From positions 1 through 54,235 of the forward strand of contig JAAWOU010000014.1 in the NCBI GenBank assembly GCA_022799755.1: a stretch of 54,235 nt of DNA, written 5' to 3'. Below are positions 8,259-16,012 of the stretch, one piece after another. The notes beneath the pieces were generated by a model, which worked only from the letters and a program-made list of their open reading frames with translations, was not told the DNA's origin and did no database searches. Position 1 is the stretch's first letter; each line of letters starts with the position of its first letter. The stretch comes from Lachnospiraceae bacterium (GTDB lineage: Bacteria; Bacillota; Clostridia; Lachnospirales; Lachnospiraceae). The translations under genes were made by a program, and so were the position numbers.

Positions 8259-8356
8259 TTGACTTACAGCGCATTCCCCAATTTACGGCGCAGCCCTTGA
8301 CTTACAGCGCATTCTCCAATTTACAGCACAGCCCTCGATTTTCAACGCATCCTTCA
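8259..8356. repeat. 38-bp imperfect tandem repeat (2.5 copies)
   Basis: Copies begin at 8259, 8297 and 8335 (the last decayed and partial). The unit starts TTGACTTACAGCGCATT and itself looks like two related half units (TTACAGCGCATT and TTACGGCGCAGCC). It lies in the non-coding stretch downstream of the DJ-1-like gene and upstream of the methyltransferase stump. There is no dyad symmetry strong enough for a terminator and no spacers as in CRISPR. Confidence 0.75.
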
Positions 8357-8379
8357 GGCAGTTTGGTGAAAAATATTTT

Positions 8380-9015
8380 TCATTCTGCGTAAGCCTTCAA
8401 TTCCTCCAGAAATTCCTGATATTCCTCATCCGTCCAGTAGAAGGTCAGCTCATCTTCCGAAAAATCCTCCGGCTTTTCGCGCATAAAGCATTCCCCGATG
8501 TCATACCCGAATCTTCGCAGCACCGCTTCCGCAAATTCTCTGAAAAACATTCCGATGCCCGTTATGACATTTCCGTCTTCCACGATTCCTTTGTGTATGA
8601 AATTCTCCTTTTCCACAAAGCCAAAAGCGTCCGCCATCTGCATGAAATAACCGGAGGTGAATTTCCTGCCATTTAAGATTCCCGCTTTCGACAGCAGGAT
8701 CGGGGAGGAGGAAATCGCTGCAAAAACCACATCCGAATCCACTCCGCTCCTGAGGAAGTCGATCAGCGCATCGTCGAACAGCGCAGGCAGCGGGTTGATC
8801 GTTCCCGGCAGCATCACACAATCGTAATCTGTTATCTTTGCTTCCGCGCATGTCCAGGTGGGGAGGATGCGGAAGCCCTCCTCGCTCCTATATTCCTTAT
8901 CTTCGCTGGCGATATAATCAATCTTCTCGCCGAACCAGATGGCAAGCGCGGATGTGAGGCAGGTAATCTCCTGCAAAGAAAAGTCCGGATATAATAAGAC
9001 CGCATATTTCCTCAT
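8380..9015 (-). CDS. DJ-1/PfpI-family protein lacking the nucleophile cysteine
   Basis: A 211-residue DJ-1/PfpI-like protein: the N-terminal strand KYAVLLYPDFSLQEITCL, the middle strand DYDCVMLPGTINPLPAL, and the nucleophile-elbow segment FAAISSSPILLSKAGILNG. At the elbow, where active members have Cys (AAICxGP), this protein has Ser, so chaperone, glyoxalase or protease activity of the usual type is doubtful. The C-terminal extension DELTFYWTDEEYQEFLEEL is acidic and unusual. ATG 9015 is supported by GGAGG upstream. It could be a sensor-like or inactive family member. Confidence 0.8.
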   Translation of the reverse strand: MRKYAVLLYPDFSLQEITCLTSALAIWFGEKIDYIASEDKEYRSEEGFRILPTWTCAEAKITDYDCVMLPGTINPLPALFDDALIDFLRSGVDSDVVFAAISSSPILLSKAGILNGRKFTSGYFMQMADAFGFVEKENFIHKGIVEDGNVITGIGMFFREFAEAVLRRFGYDIGECFMREKPEDFSEDELTFYWTDEEYQEFLEELKAYAE

Positions 9016-9036
9016 TCTTTTTTCCTCCATTTCGTT

Positions 9037-9261
9037 TCAGTTCCCCGGTTTCTGTGCCATCTTGCAGAGATGCACCTCTGTCATGCAAGACAACAGAAAG
9101 GTCTCCCTTGTAGGTATTAATATTGCAGCCGCAATATGTCTGCAATCATCAAAGCTTTTCTGTTTTAATATTCCGAAATCAATGAACTTTTCAGCAAGCT
9201 CTACAACATTTTCGTCAGTTTCAATTATATTTAAATCTATCTGCAGAGAAGCCCGCGGCAG
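9037..9261 (-). pseudogene. Fragment of a PIN-domain (VapC-like) gene
   Basis: The minus strand here encodes, without a start codon, a segment IIETDENVVELAEKF followed by IDFGILKQKSFDDCRHIAAA. This is the pattern of the second half of PIN-domain toxins (ELAxxYIxxGIxPxKYxDDALHIA), including the conserved acids. The frame then runs into unrelated sequence and stops at 9037; the N-terminal half is missing. It is therefore a gene remnant between the dehydratase and the DJ-1-like gene. Nothing else is seen in 9016-9320. Confidence 0.5.
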
Positions 9262-9320
9262 CTTGTAAGACTGCCGGACACCTCCCCAAATCCCCCAGCG
9301 CCGCAGGTTTCCTCCCGCTC

Positions 9321-11867
9321 CTAGAACCCCTGCTCCGTCCTCCTTATAATATCGTCCTGCAGGGACTTGGACAGGGTGGTAAACAGCGCGCTGTACCCCG
9401 CCACCCGCACCACCAAATGGGCGTACTTCTCCGGATGGGCCTGGGCATCCAGCAAAGTCTCCCGATCCACCACATTGAACTGCATATGGCTCCCTTTCTG
9501 GTCGAAATAAGAGCGAATCAGCGCCACGAAATTCTCCAGCCCTTTCTCGCCGCTGAGCGCCGTGGGATGGAACTTCTGGTTGAACAGGGTGCCGTTGGAG
9601 GCGATGCCGTGGTCTAGCTTGGACACGGAGTTGGCCGCGGCGGTGGGGCCGTACACATCCTTGCCCGCAGAGGGGGACACGCCGTCCGCCACCGGGGTGT
9701 GTGCAAGCCTGCCGTCCGGGGTAGCCCCGGTCTGGGCCCCCAGGGGCACATTTGCCGACACGGGATACAGCCCCGCCTGGAACTGGCCTCCTCTGGGATT
9801 GCGGTAGTTCAGCAGCGGCCTGGTATAAGTGTACGCCACATCCCTGGCGAACATGTCCACTTCCTCGTTGTCATTGCCGAACTTGGGCACCTCCTCTATC
9901 ATGGCCCGCAGATCTTCGTATCTCTTCTTCTCCTCCGCGGAAAGTTCCGCATTCATCACCGCAGCAATCATGTCGGCCACCTGGGCTTCGTCCACGGCCA
10001 TGCCGTTTCTGTCCGTCTCAGGGAGATTGTTGCGAATCTCACGCAGGATTTCCGCAACAATCTCCCCGGCGCTGACGGCGTCGAAGCCCTGGCCGTAGTT
10101 CATGGCCAGCGCCCGCTTGTACTCCGCCAAAGTCACCTTTTTCTCGTCGAATACCAATTTCTTGATGGCGTACAGCGAATCCGCCATATTGGCGATGCCG
10201 AAGCCCTGGGGCCCGGTGAAATTGTAGACGGCGCCGCCCTCCTGGACGCTCTTGCCTCTCCGGATGCAGTCGTCCACCATGCAGGACAGGAAAGGCAGCG
10301 GACAGCGGGTGGCATGGGCCACGTCGATGGCATTGTCCGCGTTCACCAGCAGGGAAATGTTGTAATCCATCTGCTTTTTATAAGCATCATAGAATTCCTC
10401 AAAGGTGGACATCTCCTCCACCCGCCCGGTCTCTATGCTGATCTTCTCGCCCTTGTCCCAGCCGTTGGAGAATACCAGTTCCAGCGGGCGGCACATGTTA
10501 TAGAAAGCCGCGTCATGCCAGCCCTCGGTTTTGCCCGCTTTCTGGGGCTCCACGCAGCCGATGATATTGTACTCCCTGGCATCCTCCAGAGTCAGCCCTC
10601 TGCTCAGCAGGGACGGAATGATGACTTCATCATTGTAGTATGCCGGCAAGCCGATTCCCGTGCGCGTCAGATCCGCCGCTTTCATCAGCAGATCGTGGGG
10701 CGACTTGTTCCACACCCGGATGGAAAGGGAGGGCTGGGGCAGGAACACATGCTTGGAAGCCGTGATGCACATAAAACTCAGGTCGTTGGTCACATCCAGG
10801 CCATCCTTGTCCTGTCCGCCCACGATGAGATTCTGGAACAGGCTGTAGCCCGCAAAGCCCTCGGCGCTGGCGGCGTCCCGGCATTTGTTCAGGTCGTTTA
10901 ATTTGACCCAAATACAGTCGATCAGCTCCTGGGCGAACTCCCTTGTAAGCTTTCCGCTGTCCAGGTCTTTCTTATAATAAGGATACATATATTGGTCGAA
11001 CCGTCCCGGGGAGATGGAATGCCCGCTGGACTCCAGCTGCAGCAGCTGCTGCACGAACCAGAAGCTCTGGCAGGCCTCATGGAAAGTGGATGCCCCGTGC
11101 TCCGGCACCCGGGCGCAGTTGGCCGCTATCTGCATAAGCTCCTGTTTCCTCACGAAATCCCTGCAGGAGGCCGCCTCTCTCTCTGCCAGAAGCGCATATC
11201 TGCGGGCGTAGCGGATCACAGCCTCGCAGCTTTGAATAGCGGCTTTCAAAAACTGGCTCTTGGTGCAGTAGTCCCCGTCGCCGGGATTGCACCTGTCCAG
11301 TTCCTCCTGTATCTCGCCAATGATCCCTCTGTAGCCCACGGCCAGCACCTTGTCGTACTGGACGGTCACATGGCCCACGCCGTTGTAGAAATAGTTGCCG
11401 GGGGTGAAGATATTGTGGTCAATGGCTTTCTTCGTCTCCTCGGTCATCAGAGCGGTGGCCAGGTCGCTTGTGGTCTTTCCCTCCCAGTAGGCGTCCGCCG
11501 CCAGCAGCTCTTTCTTGGTCTGGTCCGCTATATAGAACGGGTCCGCCCTGCGCTCCGCCACGGTCTCGAATTCGCTCTCCAGCCATTTATAGGAGAATTC
11601 CGGATAGGTCTGGCAGCCTCTGGGGGCGATGGTGGTGCTCCCTACTACAAGCTCGTCTTCCCTTATGATGATGGGGATATTGTCCAGGATATGCGCAAAC
11701 GCCAGAGCCCGCCGCATGATGATGGGCTTGTCCTCTGTGGCCTTGTAGGATTCCGTGATCAATTTCGCCCTGGCGGACTCAATCTCCGGCATCTTGGCGT
11801 AGAGATGCGCCACCAGTTTTGGGATTCTGTCCGTCTTGGGGATTTCCTGTGTATAATACTTTGCCAT
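9321..11867 (-). CDS. Glycyl radical diol dehydratase (B12-independent propanediol/glycerol dehydratase type)
   Basis: An 848-residue glycyl radical enzyme. The thiyl-radical loop is IIGCVEP with Cys438 and Glu440, and the C-terminal glycyl loop is RVAGYSALF with Gly near 824. His166 (GVGH) and His283-Ser284 (SSGHS) fall where B12-independent glycerol/1,2-propanediol dehydratases hold substrate hydroxyls, favouring diol dehydration to an aldehyde over choline lyase, hydroxyproline dehydratase or pyruvate formate-lyase. Rhamnose genes and an EutS-type shell protein in the window point to 1,2-propanediol as substrate inside a microcompartment. ATG 11867 has a strong AGGAG site; an in-frame reading to 11942 would add 25 basic residues and is less likely. 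A near-consensus promoter lies at 11959-11987. Exact substrate is inferred. Confidence 0.9.
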   Translation of the reverse strand: MAKYYTQEIPKTDRIPKLVAHLYAKMPEIESARAKLITESYKATEDKPIIMRRALAFAHILDNIPIIIREDELVVGSTTIAPRGCQTYPEFSYKWLESEFETVAERRADPFYIADQTKKELLAADAYWEGKTTSDLATALMTEETKKAIDHNIFTPGNYFYNGVGHVTVQYDKVLAVGYRGIIGEIQEELDRCNPGDGDYCTKSQFLKAAIQSCEAVIRYARRYALLAEREAASCRDFVRKQELMQIAANCARVPEHGASTFHEACQSFWFVQQLLQLESSGHSISPGRFDQYMYPYYKKDLDSGKLTREFAQELIDCIWVKLNDLNKCRDAASAEGFAGYSLFQNLIVGGQDKDGLDVTNDLSFMCITASKHVFLPQPSLSIRVWNKSPHDLLMKAADLTRTGIGLPAYYNDEVIIPSLLSRGLTLEDAREYNIIGCVEPQKAGKTEGWHDAAFYNMCRPLELVFSNGWDKGEKISIETGRVEEMSTFEEFYDAYKKQMDYNISLLVNADNAIDVAHATRCPLPFLSCMVDDCIRRGKSVQEGGAVYNFTGPQGFGIANMADSLYAIKKLVFDEKKVTLAEYKRALAMNYGQGFDAVSAGEIVAEILREIRNNLPETDRNGMAVDEAQVADMIAAVMNAELSAEEKKRYEDLRAMIEEVPKFGNDNEEVDMFARDVAYTYTRPLLNYRNPRGGQFQAGLYPVSANVPLGAQTGATPDGRLAHTPVADGVSPSAGKDVYGPTAAANSVSKLDHGIASNGTLFNQKFHPTALSGEKGLENFVALIRSYFDQKGSHMQFNVVDRETLLDAQAHPEKYAHLVVRVAGYSALFTTLSKSLQDDIIRRTEQGF

Positions 11868-11929
11868 GGGTGCTCCTTTCCGTATTGACTGCCTGGCATT
11901 CCTTTGATCTGTTTTCCTTTTCTTTTTTC

Positions 11930-11987
11930 GGCATATAGGCATTCATCTTTCTCTTTTCAGTATATGCCTATGTCATCCGGATGTCAA
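11930..11987 (-). promoter_or_regulatory. Sigma-A promoter of the glycyl radical enzyme, with overlapping inverted repeat
   Basis: On the minus strand a TTGACA -35 box (11987-11982) is separated by exactly 17 bases from a TATACT -10 box (11964-11959), predicting a leader of about 85 nt before ATG 11867. A perfect 8-bp inverted repeat GGCATATA (11930-11937) / TATATGCC (11961-11968) overlaps the -10 box and the early transcribed region, so a repressor could act here. The rest of 11988-12148 shows nothing else. Confidence 0.75.
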
Positions 11988-12148
11988 TAAATCTGGCACC
12001 ACTTTTATTATTTTTCTGTGGATTTATTTTGTTTTTTGTTGTTTTTTGATTCCTCTGTTCTCCGGCGCAGCCTATCGCCGCAAACTCTCCAAGCATGCCT
12101 GGCAGCCCCGCCCTTACAGCTATAAGCGAAATCATGGGAGGATACGGC

Positions 12149-12202
12149 ATGAGCGAAACGATCTGTCAGAGCTGCGGCATGAAAATGCAGTCATCTCTCT
12201 GA
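12149..12202 (+). pseudogene. Stump of a zinc-ribbon protein gene
   Basis: After a good GGGAGG site the plus strand reads MSETICQSCGMKMQSSL and stops. The CQSCGMxM start is that of small clostridial zinc-ribbon proteins of about 80-90 residues (pfam12674-like), so this is the first 15 or so codons of such a gene followed by a break. The ABC transporter gene on the other strand ends 33 bases further on. Confidence 0.5.
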
Positions 12203-12234
12203 CAGCCGGGCCGGCGGACCGTCCCGGAGGCAGC

Positions 12235-14073
12235 TTAAGCGTAGTACCTGGCCTGTGCCTCCCACATCCGGGCGTAGCTTCCGCCCGCGTTCAAAAGGGT
12301 CTCATGGTCTCCCTGCTCCACAATCTTTCCGTCCTCGAAGACAATGATCTCGTCGCAGAACCGGCAGCTGCTCATCCTGTGGGAGATGTAGATGCTGGTT
12401 CTGCCCTCCGTCATCTGTCCGAAGCGCTCGTAAACAAAAGCCTCCGCTTTGGGATCCAGCGCTGCCGTTGGCTCGTCCAGAATGACCACGGGCGCATCTT
12501 TATACAGGGCCCTGGCCAGCGCCAGCTTCTGGGCCTCCCCGCCGCTGATCTCCACGCCGTCCTCCACTCCCTTGTACAGCCAGGTGTCCAGGCCTTTTTC
12601 CATGTTCCTCACCAGCTCCGCGGCGTCCGCCTGCTCCAGGGCTCTCCAGATGCGGTCGTCCTGTCTCTCATTGCCCGCCGCCAGGTTCTCCCACACGGGG
12701 AAAGCAAAGAGCTTGAAGTCCTGGAACACCACGCCGAAGATGCTGCGGTATTCCTCCTCGTCGTATTTGCGGATGTCCGTGCCGTTTAAGGTGATGCGCC
12801 CCTGAGTGGGCTCGTAGAGGCGGCACAGGAGCTTGATGAAAGTGGTCTTGCCTGCGCCATTGCGGCCCACCACCGCAAGCTTGCCCCGGATGCGCAGCTT
12901 AAAGCTGACATCTTTCAGCACCGGCTCTTCGCTGCCGGGATAGTGAAAGCTCACATTCTCGAATGCCAGCTCGTACTCCCCGTCGTCCCGCTTCTCCACG
13001 GGGATGCTGCCCGAGGCGTGGGGATTCTCCATGTCCAGGAAAGCCAGGAAATCTTCCATGGTAGTGCAGACTTTCCGAAGCTCCCCATGGCCTGAAATCA
13101 AGGAGAAGCAGGCGGACCCGAACTGGTTCAGGGCGCCCGCATACCGGGTGAACGCGCCCACTGTCACTGCTCCCGCCACCACTTTCAGCGCCGCCAGCAG
13201 ATACGCGCCCACTGCGAAAACGCTGCTCACCAGATTGTTGGCGTCGTTGGCCGCATTCTCCACATCACACATTTTTGCGAAATAGTCCCTGGACTTTTGG
13301 TTGGATTGGGCAGTGTTTTCCAGAATCATGTCCTCCATGCCGTAAATGCGGATGATTTTTCCCGCCTTTTCATTGCCGTACACATTGTTCAGCATATAGG
13401 AGAGCCTCTCTTCCACCCCTGTATGGCTGTCGAAGATTTCCAACTGCTTTGCGGCATATTTGGCGAAAGCTCTCCAGGAGCATGCACACATGCCAAAGAG
13501 CAGCGCCGCAAAAAGCGCAAGGGAGGGCCCGGGACCCGCAAGCCCCCCTACCAGCCCCAGACCGGGCGCCGGTCTTGTCAGGCACAGGTGGATCACCAAA
13601 GACACCGACAGGACCAAATTCAGAATCGACTGCAGAATATTGCAATAGTGGTTCAGCAGATTGTCAAGGCCGCCGTACATATCCGAAGTCCGCTCCGAAA
13701 ACAGAATCTTCTCGGCCACCTCCGGTTTCTCCATGCTCTCATAATCCATGGCAAACACCTTTTCCCGCAGCCACACATAGAAAGTCAGCCACAGTCTCGT
13801 GCCGAGGCTTTGAAACCGTCTCCGAAGCAGATGCTTCGCAAGGCCAAGCAGGAGATTTGCCCCCAACAGATATCCCGCCTGCCACGCCGCCTCAGCGTAC
13901 GCTCCCGTCAGCAGCGCATCGATCAGCCCCGCCGTCAGGAACAGCCCTGCGTAAATCTGCGCCAAAGAAAGGCACAGCTCCAGTAGATGCAGGGGAATGA
14001 TAGTGGAGTCCTCCCTGTGTATCATTTTCAACAGGCGAAAGCCCATTTTATGGATCGATTTTAATTCACGCAT
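12235..14073 (-). CDS. ABC exporter, permease-ATPase half transporter (second of a pair)
   Basis: A 612-residue half transporter: an N-terminal membrane region of about six helices (residues 20-330) and a C-terminal nucleotide-binding domain. The Walker A motif is GRNGAGKTTFIKLL, the signature ISGGEAQKLALARALY and the Walker B VVILDEPTAALDP. It follows the other half transporter by 12 nt and has its own AGGAGG site, so they probably form a heterodimer. The two-component system directly upstream suggests a role in peptide/bacteriocin export or antimicrobial resistance; no C39 peptidase domain is present, so it would not process a leader peptide. Confidence 0.85.
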   Translation of the reverse strand: MRELKSIHKMGFRLLKMIHREDSTIIPLHLLELCLSLAQIYAGLFLTAGLIDALLTGAYAEAAWQAGYLLGANLLLGLAKHLLRRRFQSLGTRLWLTFYVWLREKVFAMDYESMEKPEVAEKILFSERTSDMYGGLDNLLNHYCNILQSILNLVLSVSLVIHLCLTRPAPGLGLVGGLAGPGPSLALFAALLFGMCACSWRAFAKYAAKQLEIFDSHTGVEERLSYMLNNVYGNEKAGKIIRIYGMEDMILENTAQSNQKSRDYFAKMCDVENAANDANNLVSSVFAVGAYLLAALKVVAGAVTVGAFTRYAGALNQFGSACFSLISGHGELRKVCTTMEDFLAFLDMENPHASGSIPVEKRDDGEYELAFENVSFHYPGSEEPVLKDVSFKLRIRGKLAVVGRNGAGKTTFIKLLCRLYEPTQGRITLNGTDIRKYDEEEYRSIFGVVFQDFKLFAFPVWENLAAGNERQDDRIWRALEQADAAELVRNMEKGLDTWLYKGVEDGVEISGGEAQKLALARALYKDAPVVILDEPTAALDPKAEAFVYERFGQMTEGRTSIYISHRMSSCRFCDEIIVFEDGKIVEQGDHETLLNAGGSYARMWEAQARYYA

Positions 14074-14085
14074 ACCGCTTTCCTC

Positions 14086-15921
14086 CTAATTTGCAGCCGC
14101 TTCGCGGCTTTCCCGATAGTATCTGGCCTGGAGGGCAAAAAGTTCCGCATAGGATCCGCCCCTTTGCATCAGCTCCTCATGGGTTCCCTCCTCCGCGACG
14201 CGGCCTTTCTCCAGAAAGAGGATCCTGTCGCAGAACCGCGTGGAGCTCAAGCGGTGAGAGATAAAGACCGCCGTCCTCCCCTGAACCAGTTCATCGTATT
14301 TTTCATACATCTCGCTCTCCGCAATGGGATCCAGGGCAGCCGTAGGCTCATCCAGAATGACCGTAGGCGCGTCCTTGTACAGGGCCCTGGCCAGCATGAG
14401 TTTCTGCATCTCGCCTCCGGACAGGGTCACTCCCGCCTCGTCTAAATCCTTGTTCATGGACGTCCGGGTCTGCCTGGGCAGCGTCTGTACCCGCTCCCAG
14501 AGTCCTGCCTTTTCCAGGCTCTCCCGAAGTCTGTGGGGATCCTCCCGCCCGCAGTCCACACAGGATACATTGTCCGCCAGAGGGAAAGAGAACGCGAACA
14601 CATCCTGAAACACCACGGCGAACTCCCGAAAGACCGCTCTCTGGTCCAGGGATTGTATGTTTTTTCCGTCCAGATACACAGCGCCCGAGGTAGGGCGGTA
14701 CAGGCCGCAGAGGAGCTTGATGAGAGTCGTCTTGCCCGCGCCGTTTAGCCCCACCAGCGCCAGCCGCTCTCCCGGCCGGATGGTCAGGTTCAGATCCCGG
14801 ATGGTATCCTCATCGCTCCCCCCGTACCGAAAGCACACATGCTCGAACCGAATCTCATGGATGCTCCCGGGCCGTTCGGGCTCCGGTTTTCCCTCCTCCA
14901 CCATGCCGAAGTCCATAAAGTCCCGGTAATCGTCCAGAATCTTCTCATTCTCCATAATCTGCCGCCAGGCTTCAAAGAGCCCGTTCATCCACGCGCCAAA
15001 GCCCGCCACGATTCCCACATAGAGGAGAAATGACGGAAGTGTCATGTTTCCCATCGCCATCTCCCGGATCAGCCACCCGTAGACGATTGCGCTCCTGGCA
15101 AAGGTAAGCAGGTTCTCCGCCATGCCCGCCGCCATGTGTCCGGTCTGCTGCCTGTCAATCAGGGCACATGCCCCGTCGATCAGCCGGCGGAACAGCCCCA
15201 GAAACCATTTGTCCATCCGGTACATCCGAATGTCTTTCCCGTTGCCGGGAACCACGGTCTCCTGCCTCAGATACCGGAAAGTCCCCCATTTCTTCTCGAT
15301 CTCGCTCTCCAGCCCATAGGCATGCTTTCCCGCCTTTGTGTGGAAGTACGACACCAGCAGGGTCTGCAGAATCAATACGACCAGCAGGATCAGGCTGATC
15401 CGTCCCACGATTACACCGTAGAGCATCAGCCCCATAAGCTGCAGCAACAGATCGCACCAGGCCTTTGTGTAAGCCTCCATCCCCAGATTGTTGCCCCAGT
15501 ACAGATTCCGCATGGCGTCCTGCCATTTCTTCCTCCCCTGGGCGCTCTCCAGGCTCTGTCCGTCCATCCACACAGTCTTCCGGAAGAAATCCATCCCCAT
15601 GTCGATTCGCAGCAGGAACAATGTCTTAACCCGCTGCTTCCGCAGATGCCCCTGCAAAAACCGCACCGTCTGCAGCAGGGCCACATAGCCCGCCGCCAGC
15701 AGCAGGATCTCTCCCGCCTGTCTCCCGCTCACCAGGATGGCCGCCACCGCCCCGGCCAGCGCCGCCTCCAGGAACGGCAGCAGGACGCCCAGACTCACGT
15801 CGCCCCCGCAGACGGCCAGAGCCCCCGCTCCCTCCTTTTGCCGCAGTTGGCGAAAAGCATACCGGCAATTGTCCCACATGGCATATTTTTTCACGCTTTC
15901 CGCGTCTTTTTGTCTCTTCAT
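14086..15921 (-). CDS. ABC exporter, permease-ATPase half transporter (first of a pair)
   Basis: A 611-residue half transporter with an N-terminal membrane domain and a C-terminal ATPase. The Walker A motif is GLNGAGKTTLIKLL, the signature LSGGEMQKLMLARALY and the Walker B TVILDEPTAALDP, followed by the switch region AVFISHRLSSTRF. It has an AGGAGG ribosome binding site and is the first gene of the exporter pair. The closest upstream genes are an AgrC-like kinase and a LytTR regulator in the same orientation, with a hairpin/promoter region between, so the exporter is probably a target of that system. Substrate unknown. Confidence 0.85.
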   Translation of the reverse strand: MKRQKDAESVKKYAMWDNCRYAFRQLRQKEGAGALAVCGGDVSLGVLLPFLEAALAGAVAAILVSGRQAGEILLLAAGYVALLQTVRFLQGHLRKQRVKTLFLLRIDMGMDFFRKTVWMDGQSLESAQGRKKWQDAMRNLYWGNNLGMEAYTKAWCDLLLQLMGLMLYGVIVGRISLILLVVLILQTLLVSYFHTKAGKHAYGLESEIEKKWGTFRYLRQETVVPGNGKDIRMYRMDKWFLGLFRRLIDGACALIDRQQTGHMAAGMAENLLTFARSAIVYGWLIREMAMGNMTLPSFLLYVGIVAGFGAWMNGLFEAWRQIMENEKILDDYRDFMDFGMVEEGKPEPERPGSIHEIRFEHVCFRYGGSDEDTIRDLNLTIRPGERLALVGLNGAGKTTLIKLLCGLYRPTSGAVYLDGKNIQSLDQRAVFREFAVVFQDVFAFSFPLADNVSCVDCGREDPHRLRESLEKAGLWERVQTLPRQTRTSMNKDLDEAGVTLSGGEMQKLMLARALYKDAPTVILDEPTAALDPIAESEMYEKYDELVQGRTAVFISHRLSSTRFCDRILFLEKGRVAEEGTHEELMQRGGSYAELFALQARYYRESREAAAN

Positions 15922-15955
15922 CCGCTTTCATACCTCCTGACTTCTGTTTTTTTTC

Positions 15956-15992
15956 ATTATAAAACAGGAATCCCCGGCTGCGGAGATTCCTG
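15956..15992 (-). promoter_or_regulatory. Hairpin plus -10 box between kinase and exporter genes
   Basis: On the minus strand a stem CAGGAATC/GATTCCTG (15992-15965) with further CC/GG pairing is followed by TTTT, resembling an intrinsic terminator after the kinase gene. The next bases form a perfect TATAAT (15961-15956) without a good -35 box. A weak -35 is typical of LytTR-activated promoters, so the site may combine partial termination with a regulator-dependent promoter for the exporters. Binding is inferred. Confidence 0.5.
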
Positions 15993-16012
15993 CACGAAAT
16001 GTCCTGTTTTTT

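Noticed and set aside
9699..10901. 400-codon plus-strand frame opposite the glycyl radical enzyme
   Set aside because: Antisense shadow in a GC-rich gene; the minus-strand product has complete catalytic motifs and this one has none.
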